A stretch of DNA of 64,000 bases, from assembly GCF_000378045.1 (NCBI RefSeq), contig NZ_KB899091.1, forward strand, positions 62,001-126,000, written 5' to 3'. This stretch comes from Marinobacterium rhizophilum DSM 18822 (GTDB lineage: Bacteria > Pseudomonadota > Gammaproteobacteria > Pseudomonadales > Balneatricaceae). The translations under genes were made by a program, and so were the position numbers. Positions within the stretch are counted from its first letter, which is position 1; the number at the start of each line of letters is the position of its first letter. Shown here in pieces: positions 43,298 to 52,980 of this stretch. A model generated the notes under the pieces. It was not told the DNA's origin, ran no database searches, and was given only the letters and a program-made list of their open reading frames with translations.

Positions 43298-45886
43298 ATG
43301 CGCCTTTCTTTGCCTTCGTGCAGCTCATTGCTGGCCGCTATTGGTCTAGCTACATCTCTATCGCTGACCAGCCTGCCAGCACTGTCTGCAGCTCATGAAC
43401 ATGGGCAACAGCCTGCCGCTACAGTCGATGCTGCACAAATGCGTCGGCAGGCGACCGACCATACTCAGGCGCTGATGGCGCTGCAAAAGCAGTGGGTTAA
43501 CGCAAAAGGCAGCGAGAAATCCAGCCTTCTCGGAAAGCTCATAGCCAAGGCAGAAGAACGTCAGACTTTACTCGTCCAGTTGGCCCAGTCCAATCCGGCG
43601 GAAGTGCTACGCGTGGCAATTCCCGAAGACAAGCAACTGGAGATGCCACCGGAAGTCGCCGCACTTTTAGAACAGCATGTGGAGATTTCCGGCGAGTCGG
43701 AAGTATTTTATGAGGATTACAGAGACGGGTCCCATAAGCTGCGCCGCTTTGTCAACACCCCGTTCGGCGAGCGTTTCGAACTGAGCACGCCTGTTTCAGC
43801 TACAGAAATTCTGAATTCCACATCTGTCAAAGTGGATGGCGTCCTGTTTAGCCAATCAGATACTGACTCCGATGGTATTGTGATTGCCGAGGGGACAGTG
43901 GTAATGGCCGAGTGCTGTACCGACGGGAACGGGGGCAGCGAATCTCCCGCTGCTGGTACCTCCACCTTTGGCGAGCAAAAGACACTGGTCATGCTTGTTA
44001 ACTTCGAGGACAAGATCGAACAACCCCAAACGAAAGATCAGGTCCGAGACGTAATTTTTGGCAACGTTAATGATTTCTATCTCGAGAACTCAGACAACCG
44101 CACCTGGCTGGCAGGTGATGTTGCAGGCTGGTATACCATTCCAGTAAGCAGCACTGTTTGCGATCCGGGCGCACTTGCAACTGCCGCTAACCAGGAGGCA
44201 ACCTTAGCGGGTATTGATCTTTCTGCCTATCAAAGAAAGATGTATGTTTTCCCCGAAAATGCCTGTGGCTGGGGGGGGCTTGCCTCCGTCGGAGGTTACA
44301 ATACATCGGCATTTTTCAATGGTGGCGTTTCAACCTTCCTTGTGGGGCATGAATTTGGCCATAACTTGGGCCTTAACCATTCCGGTGGCCTTGAGTGTTA
44401 CGCCGATATAATCGAGGGCACCTGCTACAAATCTGGCTATGGTAATAAGCTGGATATCATGGGTGCGCCCAACGCAGGCCATTTTAATGCCTTCCAGAAG
44501 AGCCGACTGGGCTGGATCGACCAGAACCTGATTACCATTACCGAAAGTGGCACCTACAACATCGAGGCCTACTCAGGCAGCACTAGCGGTAATAAAGCGC
44601 TAAGGGTGCTGCAGAACACAGACCCCTCGACCGGAGAAAAGGCGTGGTACTATGTTGAATTCCGTCAACCAATTGGCTTTGACAGCTTTATTGCTGATCC
44701 GCTGAATGAGCTAGACGAAATAAACATATCGAATGGCGTCTTGATAAATCGCGGGACGTTATCCGATGGCAAAAGCTCTTTATTACTTGATATGACGCCG
44801 GGCAGCACGACCGACAATGCGAAAGACTTCAATGATGCTGCGCTTGAGGTCGGCCAGTCTTTTTATGATCAAGCCGCCGGTGTCGAGATCACAACCAACT
44901 GGGTCGACAACAACCAGGCAAGCGTTTCGATCAACGTCGATAACAGCACCTGTTCACAGTCCCCGCCGTCATTAAGCCTGTCCCCTCAGACTGGCCAATG
45001 GGCAGTCGCCGGCACTACTGTAGAGTACAGTGTCAGCATTTCGAGCACTGACAGCAGTGCATGCTCTCCGGTGACTTTCGACTTCAGCAGCATACCGCCG
45101 TCTGGATGGTCGTCAAGCTTTGGCGATCAGTCGGCTACGCTGGCACCTGGCGAAACTCTCAACACCCGCTTGTCGGTAACCTCTCCAGTGACCGCGACCA
45201 ACGGTTTCTATGAAATTTCGGTCACCGTGGCTGGCGGCAGTACCACTTTGTCCGATCAGGTCACCTATGTGGTGGATAACCCGGCGGAAAGCACCAACCA
45301 GGCACCTGAACCCGCGGATGACAATGCCACCACCCCGTATGAAACCCCGGTCACTATAAAGGTGTTGGCCAACGACTTGGACCCGGACGGCGACACGCTG
45401 AGTGTGTCTTCGCTCAGCGGTGCCAATGGCGACGCTGTTATCAATGCCGATGGCAGCATCACCTATACTCCGGTCAGTGGCTTCAGCGGTATGGACACCT
45501 TCAGCTATACAGTGTCCGATGGTGAAAGCAGTGCCAGCGCTACCGTCACCGTCACCGTCGAAGAGCCGACCATTAACAAGGCGCCCATTGCACAGCCGGA
45601 CTATGCCAACACGGACAAGAATGCATCTGTAACCATAACGGTCTTGGCCAATGACTCAGACCCGGACGGCGATGAATTGAGAGTTATATCTGTGACTCAA
45701 GGCGCCAAAGGCGACGTACAGATTAACGCGAATGGTACCCTGACCTATACGCCTGCCAAAAACTTCAATTCCGAGGATAGCTTCAGCTATATCCTGAGCG
45801 ACGGTAGCCACACCGCCACCACAACAGTAACGATTGTTCCGAGCGTCAGCAGCGGTACTGGCAAGGGCAACGGCCGTAACAAGTAA
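43298..45886 (+). CDS. Secreted zinc metalloprotease with tandem Ig/cadherin-like repeats
   Basis: About 862 residues. The start is the ATG at 43298 with CAGGAG upstream; a longer frame from TTG at 43253 has no such site. A signal peptide (MRLSLPSCSSLLAAIGLATS, cleavage near LSAAHE) is followed by a propeptide and a protease domain with zinc motif HEFGHNLGLNH (351-361), of M11/gametolysin type (DIMGAPNAGHFNAFQKSRLGW). Then come a beta-sandwich (about 565-660) and two cadherin-like 95-residue repeats (NDLDPDGDTLSV and NDSDPDGDELRV). A likely T2SS substrate, controlled by the riboswitch in its leader. Confidence 0.85.
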   Translation: MRLSLPSCSSLLAAIGLATSLSLTSLPALSAAHEHGQQPAATVDAAQMRRQATDHTQALMALQKQWVNAKGSEKSSLLGKLIAKAEERQTLLVQLAQSNPAEVLRVAIPEDKQLEMPPEVAALLEQHVEISGESEVFYEDYRDGSHKLRRFVNTPFGERFELSTPVSATEILNSTSVKVDGVLFSQSDTDSDGIVIAEGTVVMAECCTDGNGGSESPAAGTSTFGEQKTLVMLVNFEDKIEQPQTKDQVRDVIFGNVNDFYLENSDNRTWLAGDVAGWYTIPVSSTVCDPGALATAANQEATLAGIDLSAYQRKMYVFPENACGWGGLASVGGYNTSAFFNGGVSTFLVGHEFGHNLGLNHSGGLECYADIIEGTCYKSGYGNKLDIMGAPNAGHFNAFQKSRLGWIDQNLITITESGTYNIEAYSGSTSGNKALRVLQNTDPSTGEKAWYYVEFRQPIGFDSFIADPLNELDEINISNGVLINRGTLSDGKSSLLLDMTPGSTTDNAKDFNDAALEVGQSFYDQAAGVEITTNWVDNNQASVSINVDNSTCSQSPPSLSLSPQTGQWAVAGTTVEYSVSISSTDSSACSPVTFDFSSIPPSGWSSSFGDQSATLAPGETLNTRLSVTSPVTATNGFYEISVTVAGGSTTLSDQVTYVVDNPAESTNQAPEPADDNATTPYETPVTIKVLANDLDPDGDTLSVSSLSGANGDAVINADGSITYTPVSGFSGMDTFSYTVSDGESSASATVTVTVEEPTINKAPIAQPDYANTDKNASVTITVLANDSDPDGDELRVISVTQGAKGDVQINANGTLTYTPAKNFNSEDSFSYILSDGSHTATTTVTIVPSVSSGTGKGNGRNK

Positions 45887-45906
45887 CCACTTTAGCCAAC
45901 CATTAA

Positions 45907-45936
45907 GTCAGGGGCACTACACACTGTGCCCCTGAC
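45907..45936. terminator. Bidirectional terminator candidate
   Basis: GTCAGGGGCAC and its exact complement form an 11-bp stem with an 8-base loop between the convergent stops at 45886 (plus) and 45940 (minus). U-runs are weak on both sides. Confidence 0.55.
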
Positions 45937-45939
45937 CTC

Positions 45940-46794
45940 TTAGTTCATCGCTTTATTGACTTCCTTCTTGAGCATGGCTTCTATCACCCGCCGAAATTCA
46001 CTATAGGGCTGAGCCCCATAGAGATACTGTTCGACCATCACTCGGTCAGGTTCAGCCTGATTCAACGGACCAATAAAGAAGAATGGTGTTCCCCGGACGC
46101 CAGCGGAAACGCCCAAATCGAAATCGGCCTTGATCTGGTAGCCATAATCACCTTGTGTCATGCATGACATAAATTTTGCGCCATCGAGCTCAAGGTCGGC
46201 GGCAAAGGCCTCCATATCAGCCATATTTTTCCTGGACGGATTATTGAATAATTTATCATGCATCTGCCAGTAGCGGTTTTGATCGCCGGCACACTGCGCT
46301 GCCATGGCCATCCGAACGGCCTGAGGGTGCAGCTTCTGTAGCGGGAACTCCTTTAACACAATTTTAATCTTTCCAGTTTCAACGTAGTCCTTCACTAAGA
46401 GCGGAAAGTTCGTAGAAAAATGCCGCCGACAAAAGGGACACTGATAGTCGGTAAACTCGATCAACACGACCGGCGCATCTTCACGACCAAGAAAAGGCGA
46501 TCCATTGATGGTCATTTGCATTGGCAATGGCGGTTCTTTCGGGGGCGCTTTGGCTGTTGTGCTCTCCTGAGGAGGTTGTTGATGCTGAGGCATCACCTCT
46601 AGTAACGCCTTTATTTCCAGTAGCTCCTGCTGCATGCGCTGTTGCCCTTCAGACAAGGCACGCAATTCAGACCGAAATGACTCCGAATCCTCGTCAGCTC
46701 CAGCCGGTATTGAAGAGAAAAGAGTCAAAGCGACTAAAACGCAGCGGGCTTTAGATGATAGACCAGACATCGAATTGAAAGAAATGCGATACAT
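45940..46794 (-). CDS. DsbA-like periplasmic thiol oxidoreductase
   Basis: 284 residues with a signal peptide (ending about SIPAGADE), a coiled-coil N-terminal segment (SELRALSEGQQRMQQELLEIKALLE) and a thioredoxin-fold DsbA domain. The active site is CPFC in FTDYQCPFCRRHF, and the cis-Pro loop is GTPFFF. The coiled coil may drive oligomerisation as in ScsC/BdbD-like proteins. AAGGAGG precedes the ATG. It sits beside cysteine-containing secreted proteins and may form their disulfides before T2SS export. Confidence 0.85.
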   Translation of the reverse strand: MYRISFNSMSGLSSKARCVLVALTLFSSIPAGADEDSESFRSELRALSEGQQRMQQELLEIKALLEVMPQHQQPPQESTTAKAPPKEPPLPMQMTINGSPFLGREDAPVVLIEFTDYQCPFCRRHFSTNFPLLVKDYVETGKIKIVLKEFPLQKLHPQAVRMAMAAQCAGDQNRYWQMHDKLFNNPSRKNMADMEAFAADLELDGAKFMSCMTQGDYGYQIKADFDLGVSAGVRGTPFFFIGPLNQAEPDRVMVEQYLYGAQPYSEFRRVIEAMLKKEVNKAMN

Positions 46795-46885
46795 TGCCTA
46801 ACCTCCTTATTTTATCCGCCCACGGTTTACATTACAGACTAGTTCAAGCAGCCAGTCTCAGCCATGGCTATGGTATTCAAGAACA

Positions 46886-46914
46886 AAAAACGGCGACCCT
46901 TTAGGTCGCCGTTT
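46886..46914 (-). terminator. Rho-independent terminator after the large secreted protein gene
   Basis: The 11-bp stem AAACGGCGACC / GGTCGCCGTTT with a 5-base loop is followed on the minus strand by TTTTTTG. Confidence 0.85.
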
Positions 46915-46968
46915 AAACACTGAGATCAATCAAAAATCATGATCCGAATGTGACTCCTAGAATCAAAG

Positions 46969-49062
46969 CTATGGAGACACGCATGCCGCTGCTTTATTAA
47001 TGGTATTGCGCACCGTACAGGTTACGACCTCGCCGGACTCCAGAAGCGGGACAACAATACTCGATCCTGAACCCGAGGTTTCGGCCTGGTCATCGCAGGT
47101 CCAATAGATATCATCGACACCGCTCACCGTACTCGGAATCACAACGGCGCCCGGAAGCGTTTCCGCACCGTTAGCTATTGTTTCGGCCAACTTGACGGGT
47201 CCGAACGTTGTCGTACTCCCCGAGGCAAGTGTCATTACAGTCACTATTGATGTCTGACCATTATGACCCTGAGCTTCTGTTTCATGATCGAAGGAATTGT
47301 TATTACCATCATCGATCAACAAGTCATAAGTATCGCTTGCAATACCGCTGTAATCACGGATTTCCTTCACGATCTGAATCGTAGGCCGTCTCACGTTGGT
47401 GACAGTACAGCTAGCATCCTCGCCGGTCGAAACAGTAACGTTACCACTGCTATCGCAATCAGCACCGCCTATCGAAACCGTGTAATCACCAAGACTAGTG
47501 CCGGTGCCTGCAGTTTCGCCTACGACATAAGTACCAGGCGCAACCTCATCAGGCCCAAACGATCCACCATTCCCTATATTGATAGCGGAAGTAGCTCCTC
47601 CATCCAGGGTCAGGTTGAACAAACCGTCATCGCCATCTGCACCATCACAGAAGTTGACCACAACCTTGTCAGCCGACACAGTGCCCAAGGCCTCGTTGAC
47701 GAAGCGGCAGGTAATATCCTCTCCGGGATCCAAGTCGATTACGAAAAGTCCTGTTTCGCCCTCAACCAGAGCAGCACTGCTCAGATCAGGAACCGTAGAT
47801 CCATTATCATCGTCTCCGGAGCAGGTCATACTCGTGAGCCGCCAACCGCTTGGCACGGTTTCAGATACGTTGTAGTTACCTTCCTGGATATCGATAAAGG
47901 TTTCACTGTCCAGACCACCTACCCCGGCAGCCGTTGTTGTGAGATCGAAATCTCCAGCACTTGGCTCTGTGCCAGCGGCATTCGTACCGTCAGGAATATT
48001 GGTATCGATGTCGAAGGTGCCGGTATCACCGATCGTGACCTTCTCAATGGTGATTTTACCGCAGACATTAAACGATGAGGCTACGAAATCCTTCAGCGTG
48101 GCTGTAGGCTCGGCAGACGCCCTAGTCTCGGCAATGAATCCGGATATACAGGGATCGTCTCCGGGAAGCAGTTCGGAGACGTTAATCATGCCCTCAAAGA
48201 GGCTCCCACTGGGATAGGTGCCCAGGGGACCGTGCTTGGGGTCAAAATCATCCCAGGCAGTAGTCGTATCGACGCCGTTCGATATGGCGCACACGGTATT
48301 CGCAGCATTACAGGCGAGCGTCCCCGCTGCACCACCGCTAAACGAACCTTCCTCGAACAGGAGCTGGAGAGGACCGTTACCCCCTCCAGGTGCGGGTACA
48401 ATCAGACTGTCATCCTGGCCATTGTTGTCGCCTACCCACTCCAGGATGCGCACAGTACCAACGGCTCCCCCTTGTGTGAAGTCCGCAATTACCAGGATAT
48501 CACCGACAGTGTGATTCCCTATGAAGTCACCGGTTACCGGGTCATAGGCATCTTCGACGGTGAACCAAAATCCCCCGGTTGCCGTGCCTCTGTCGGCGTA
48601 CCGGTCCAAAAAGAAGCCAATGAGCAAGTCGCCCGTCGGTCCACGATAAGCAGCCGCACCGGCATTCAAGATTTCGTCCTTGTGCGGCGCCGAGTTGCCT
48701 GTAGTGTCCCATTCAGAGAGATCCTGAATATCTTTCGATGAGCCTGTGGAGAAATAACTGGTCGTTGGCGAGTCTGGATCCTGCAGCCTGCCCGTCGTTG
48801 TGATCAGGTTGGGACCCGGTGTTCCGGGTAAATTACCATTCACAGTTTCACCCGCCAAAGTGTTCCAGTCGTCGTCAGGTTCGGGTGGATCGTCGTCAAC
48901 GATATCGGCATCCAACTCCAGAAACGGTACAGGAACTGTATCAAAGGCATAGGTCTGAACACCCGGTACAAGCGCCAGAATAAACACCAGCGGCATCGTT
49001 AGTGTCAAAAACGACGTCACTCGAAAGAGTAGCGTCTTACATCGAGACGTAAAAAATTTCAT
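46969..49062 (-). CDS. Large secreted protein with prealbumin/DUF11-like repeats
   Basis: 697 residues with an N-terminal signal (FRVTSFLTLTMPLVFILALVPGVQTYA). About 300 residues of a beta-rich globular part contain GDLLIGFFLDRYADRGTATGGFWF. Then follow three or four related beta-sandwich modules of SpaA/DUF11 type, each with ETFIDIQEGNYNVSETVPSGW-like and CTVTNVRRP-like segments and paired cysteines. It is likely an extracellular or cell-surface protein and a T2SS substrate candidate. GGAGG precedes the ATG. The exact function is unknown. Confidence 0.7.
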   Translation of the reverse strand: MKFFTSRCKTLLFRVTSFLTLTMPLVFILALVPGVQTYAFDTVPVPFLELDADIVDDDPPEPDDDWNTLAGETVNGNLPGTPGPNLITTTGRLQDPDSPTTSYFSTGSSKDIQDLSEWDTTGNSAPHKDEILNAGAAAYRGPTGDLLIGFFLDRYADRGTATGGFWFTVEDAYDPVTGDFIGNHTVGDILVIADFTQGGAVGTVRILEWVGDNNGQDDSLIVPAPGGGNGPLQLLFEEGSFSGGAAGTLACNAANTVCAISNGVDTTTAWDDFDPKHGPLGTYPSGSLFEGMINVSELLPGDDPCISGFIAETRASAEPTATLKDFVASSFNVCGKITIEKVTIGDTGTFDIDTNIPDGTNAAGTEPSAGDFDLTTTAAGVGGLDSETFIDIQEGNYNVSETVPSGWRLTSMTCSGDDDNGSTVPDLSSAALVEGETGLFVIDLDPGEDITCRFVNEALGTVSADKVVVNFCDGADGDDGLFNLTLDGGATSAINIGNGGSFGPDEVAPGTYVVGETAGTGTSLGDYTVSIGGADCDSSGNVTVSTGEDASCTVTNVRRPTIQIVKEIRDYSGIASDTYDLLIDDGNNNSFDHETEAQGHNGQTSIVTVMTLASGSTTTFGPVKLAETIANGAETLPGAVVIPSTVSGVDDIYWTCDDQAETSGSGSSIVVPLLESGEVVTCTVRNTINKAAACVSP

Positions 49063-49562
49063 TTTCCACCTCCAGAACCACAGCGGTACACCTTGCTGTT
49101 AACCGCTTCGGCTTGAAATGGGTTCTCACCGGCTATGTGTAGAACCGATGAAAATTCCTGTGTGGTTAATCTCCTGTCCCTGTATCCGATGATTCCTACA
49201 GATCCCCTTACCCTTCAACGTTGCACGTCGTGTATAAACAATACGACCCTTACACCGTCCTGGAGCAGAAACCACCTGCATGGGAACAAGTACATTGCCA
49301 ACAACTGATACGGCATACTGGCCCCCCTTTAGTTTCGAGCACGACCGAAGCCATGCCTAAACCTATTACTGCTAATGCAAGCAAGGGCCAGGCCATGTTT
49401 ATAAGCCATTGAAAGTAATAGAAATAATTGAGATCAAGGGCGTGACGAAACATCCAGATCGTAAAGCTGGGCTTACAGAAACACACAGCTTTTATCTAAC
49501 ATGTTGAATTCAAAATAAATTAATAGAAAATACGGATGTCAGCATGATGATACAGGCGCAAA
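49063..49562. other. Intergenic region, nothing recognised
   Basis: About 500 bases between the large secreted protein and an IS200-type remnant. The first 150 bases are the presumed promoter of the secreted-protein gene. No gene, RNA or repeat was recognised. Confidence 0.4.
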
Positions 49563-49922
49563 CTAGGCATGCATTCGCTGAGTGGCGGCTACAGGATGAC
49601 GAATAACGTGATCACCCCCGGTGCCTTTCAAGCAGCGGCCTTTGAACTGTCTGGCGATGGCGATCGCACTTTTGCCCTTGAGGTAACCAACCACATTGGA
49701 TATCGAGTATTTTGGCGGGATGCTGATACACATGTGACTATGGTCCGGCATCAGATGACCTTCCACGATCTTCACACCCTTGCGCTTGGCCCGCTCATGG
49801 AAGATTTCCCCCAGGTACCGCCGCAACTTCCCGTAGATCAGCTTGTGTCGTTTCTTCGGGATGAACACCACATGGTACTTACAATCCCAGCGCGCATGCG
49901 CCAGACTTTCATAGTCTCGCAT
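49563..49922 (-). pseudogene. tnpA: IS200/IS605 transposase TnpA, truncated
   Basis: 119 residues. The HUH motif HSH in MPDHSHMCISIP and the segment WDCKYHVVFIPKKRHKLIYG are intact and typical of IS200 TnpA. The sequence diverges after GKSAIAIARQF, so the helix with the catalytic tyrosine (about residue 127 in full-length enzymes) is missing. It is probably immobile. Two hairpins typical of IS200 ends lie just upstream of its start. Confidence 0.8.
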
Positions 49923-49961
49923 AGGGTTACCTTCATCTTTCTTGGTCGAAAAACGAAGGTA

Positions 49962-50015
49962 GTTTGACCGAAGCCTCGGTCAAACCTATGCGAGTCACCC
50001 CGGCATAGCCGGGGG
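49962..50015. other. Hairpins at the IS200 element end
   Basis: GTTTGACCGA-AGCC-TCGGTCAAAC (49962-49985) is a perfect 10-bp hairpin. A second one, CCCCGGC-ATA-GCCGGGG, follows directly. IS200-type elements are recognised through such subterminal hairpins; the pair may also terminate transcription from the T2SS operon (gspD ends at 50067). Confidence 0.6.
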
Positions 50016-50066
50016 GGTTACCTCGGATTAATTATTCTGTGGAATTCCCCCGAACTTGCAAGCTGA

Positions 50067-52253
50067 TCAGTTATTGCGCTGGCCCCTGTCCATGGGGCGG
50101 CTCTGCAATTCCAGGCCACGCAGCTTGTTGCGGTATTCGCGGGTGACCTCCCTCGCATCGGCTGTGTCGGTGACGGCCGTGGGGGTGATCATGACCACCA
50201 GCTCGGTGCGCTGGGTGCTCTTGCCGCGGCTGCCAAATGCCCAGCCCAGCATTGGTATATGTCTCAGATAGGGAACACCCTCACCACCGCTGTCGTTGTT
50301 TTCCTTGATCAGCCCACCCAGCACCAGGGTTTCACCACTCTGCACCGCGACGCTGGTATCGATTTGGCGTTGGGTAATCGTGGGGGAGTTGATGCCGCCA
50401 AAACTGGGGTCCGGGTTAACGTCGTTCACTTCCTGCGTGATATCGAGCACCACCATGCCACCGGCATTGACCCTGGGGGTCACTTTCAGCAGCACGCCGG
50501 TGTCACGGTACTGAATAGTACTGGTGACATTGGCTCTAAATTCGCCGTCTGGGTCAACGACGCCGCTGCTGGTGTTCGTAGTCGCGGATGTCTGGATGGG
50601 CACCTGGTCGCCCACCTTGATTTCAGCAGTATGGTTATCCAGCACCATCAGCGTGGGAGACGAGATCACCTTGAGACGTGAATCGGTCGCCAGCACATTG
50701 AGCAACGCCCGAGTGCTGGAACCGCTGATCACTTCGTAACTGGCCGTGCCGATAACATCAGCTGCCGACGAAATTGGAGTTTGACCCAAGGTACCGATGC
50801 CCTTGGTGGCGCTACCCAGGTGGTTCTTGAAGAACCATTGCAGGCCGTAACGCAGCTCGTCTTCAAGCGAGACCTCGACGATGGTGGCCTCCACCAGCAC
50901 CTGCAGCGGCAGCACATCGAGCTTTTGAATGGCCTTGTACACCTTGTCGTAATCGACGGGCGAAGACATGATCAGCAGTGCATTGTTTTCGGCATCGGCA
51001 ATAATGCTCACCTCTCCAACTTCAATATTGGCAGGGCTGGCACTGGCTTCGGCCCGGGTAACGGTGTCTTCAGTTTCAGCATCCGCCGTTGCCGTTGTAG
51101 CGATGGCCGGCCGGCGCGCCGATTCCGCTTCGCGGGCCTGGCGGTTGCGCCGCTGGCCCTCGAACAGTTGTCCAAGCATCTCGGCCATGTTTTCGGCCCG
51201 GCCATTTTGCACGTAATACACGTACATGCCCAATCCCTGGGCGCCTTCACTACGATCCAGCCGGGTGATCCAGGTTTTCGCATCCGACAGATACTTGCGC
51301 TGCGCAGTAATCACCAACAGCGCATTCAGCCGTTCGATGGGCATGAAACGCACCATACCCGCCAGTGGGCCATCCGCCGCATCGCCAAAGATGGCGCCGA
51401 GCTCATCCACCAGCACATCGGCATCCACCGACTGTAGGCGGAACAACCCGACCGACATACCCTGTAACTGATCGACATCAAAGGTCTTGATCGTGTCTCG
51501 CAGACTCACAAGCTCGCCCTGAGTACCCCCCAGCACCAGCAGGTTGCGCCGTTCATCGGCTTCCATCATGCCTTGGCGCGGTTTCAGCGGCTCCAGTATC
51601 TTGAGCATTTCCTGGGCGCCGATGTAGCGCAGCGGTACCACCAATATCTGGTAGCCGCGATCCGCGCTCAGGTTGCCCCGCAGGCTCATGGCGCCGCCAT
51701 TCACGCTGTCGATCGGTACCACTTCATAAAATCCGGAACGATCGATCAGGGCCGCACCATTCACCTGCAGCAGCTTTTCCAGCGTCGGTATCAGCGCATC
51801 GCGACTGATCGGACGGCTGGTCTGCATGTTAACGACCCCGCGTACCTGATCATCCAGAATGTAATTTACCTGCAGAATGTCCGCCAGAATGGTCTTCACG
51901 ACCTCGCTGATTTCAGCACCCTGGAAATTGAATGTAATATCCCCTTCCGCCGGTTCGCCCTTGTCGTCAGCGCTGATATCAAAAAAAACACCATTACCGC
52001 CATAGAGTTCTGTGCTTGGTGCCTCCTGACCCGGTACCACGCCAGCCTCGGCGGCAAAGCGCGCCGGTTCCAGCGAACCTCCACGGGCTTTCCGCGCGAC
52101 CGCACTGGCGCCACTGGGGTCCTCAGGCCGTTGGGAGTCAGCTGTGCGCCAGGGGTTATCCAGCGCATCCGGGTTCTGCATATCCTGTAACGCACAAGCA
52201 CCCAGCGCCAGGCAACAGCCCAGCAACAGCGCGGTTTTGATGGCATTACTCAT
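50067..52253 (-). CDS. gspD: T2SS outer-membrane secretin GspD (lipoprotein type)
   Basis: 728 residues. The N-terminus is a lipoprotein signal (MSNAIKTALLLGCCLALGAC, lipobox LGAC), as known for Xanthomonas XpsD and unlike the usual Sec-cleaved GspD. It contains N0-N3 domains (ITFNFQGAEISEVVKTILADIL, VPLRYIGAQEMLKIL) and the secretin core (VLVEATIVEVSLEDELRYGLQWF, TPRVNAGGMVVLDITQEV, ETLVLGGLI). It forms the outer-membrane pore. It is the last gene of the operon and overlaps gspN by 8 bases. Confidence 0.93.
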   Translation of the reverse strand: MSNAIKTALLLGCCLALGACALQDMQNPDALDNPWRTADSQRPEDPSGASAVARKARGGSLEPARFAAEAGVVPGQEAPSTELYGGNGVFFDISADDKGEPAEGDITFNFQGAEISEVVKTILADILQVNYILDDQVRGVVNMQTSRPISRDALIPTLEKLLQVNGAALIDRSGFYEVVPIDSVNGGAMSLRGNLSADRGYQILVVPLRYIGAQEMLKILEPLKPRQGMMEADERRNLLVLGGTQGELVSLRDTIKTFDVDQLQGMSVGLFRLQSVDADVLVDELGAIFGDAADGPLAGMVRFMPIERLNALLVITAQRKYLSDAKTWITRLDRSEGAQGLGMYVYYVQNGRAENMAEMLGQLFEGQRRNRQAREAESARRPAIATTATADAETEDTVTRAEASASPANIEVGEVSIIADAENNALLIMSSPVDYDKVYKAIQKLDVLPLQVLVEATIVEVSLEDELRYGLQWFFKNHLGSATKGIGTLGQTPISSAADVIGTASYEVISGSSTRALLNVLATDSRLKVISSPTLMVLDNHTAEIKVGDQVPIQTSATTNTSSGVVDPDGEFRANVTSTIQYRDTGVLLKVTPRVNAGGMVVLDITQEVNDVNPDPSFGGINSPTITQRQIDTSVAVQSGETLVLGGLIKENNDSGGEGVPYLRHIPMLGWAFGSRGKSTQRTELVVMITPTAVTDTADAREVTREYRNKLRGLELQSRPMDRGQRNN

Positions 52254-52980
52254 TAAGAGTCTCCTTCACGGATTCGGTATCCTGTTCCAGCTGGCGCGAA
52301 GCTTCGCGGGTGCGCTCGTCCAACGGTGCGGCGTCGCCATTCTCGCCTTCCGCCGTTTCAGGCACAACCACCGGGGTTGTATCTCTGGGCTCCATCAGTT
52401 CCAGCGTGACCTGTTCATCACCGGAGCCCATGACCACCGCTTCGCGATTAATTTCATCCAGCACCCAGCTGGCATCCAGCGGCATACCGGTACTGAGCCT
52501 CAGGCGACGCTCACCGTTGCGCTCACTGAACAGTGCCCGCAACTCATCACCCACCAGAACAATACCGGTCAGTTTCCAGGTTTCTCTCAGTTCCTGGGCA
52601 GAACCGCCGCTTGGCTCGTCGGCCTGGGGCCGGCGGCTGGAGTGGAACAGCGGCCGCTCCAGCATTTCATCAAACTGGCTGCGTGGCGGAAAAGGCGGCA
52701 AACCTGTGGCAGGCATTCCTGCGGCAGGCGCTCCCGTGGCAGGCAATCCCGTGGCATCGGCCGGATCCAAAGGCACGGGTTCTGTCTGCATACTGTCAGG
52801 CTCGGTAGAGGGTTCAGGCTGCAACTTGGCGTCAGGCTCCGGTGTGGACTTAATAACACCCCCCTCCTCCATTACCGGCATCGCGGTATCAGTATCCTCC
52901 GCAGCCAGCAGAGGCATAGACATCAACAGTAAAAGCAATGACCGGCAAGTCGCGCTGAGGCAGCGCCTTTGTCTCATCAT
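52246..52980 (-). CDS. T2SS GspN/GspC-like periplasmic connector (XpsN type)
   Basis: 244 residues: an N-terminal signal-anchor-like segment (SLLLLLMSMPLLA), a Pro/Ala-rich linker with tandem GLPATG-like units, and an HR/PilP-like domain (FDEMLERPLFHSSRRP, WKLTGIVLVGDELRALF). No separate gspC is in the operon, and this gene sits between gspM and gspD exactly like xpsN of Xanthomonas. It probably links the inner-membrane platform to the secretin. Confidence 0.8.
   Translation of the reverse strand: MMRQRRCLSATCRSLLLLLMSMPLLAAEDTDTAMPVMEEGGVIKSTPEPDAKLQPEPSTEPDSMQTEPVPLDPADATGLPATGAPAAGMPATGLPPFPPRSQFDEMLERPLFHSSRRPQADEPSGGSAQELRETWKLTGIVLVGDELRALFSERNGERRLRLSTGMPLDASWVLDEINREAVVMGSGDEQVTLELMEPRDTTPVVVPETAEGENGDAAPLDERTREASRQLEQDTESVKETLNE

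Noticed and set aside
49063-49220. A second cyclic-di-GMP riboswitch before the large secreted protein
   Set aside because: None of the GEMM signature segments (GGCAAA, GCGCAAAG, GNRA-capped hairpin) is present.
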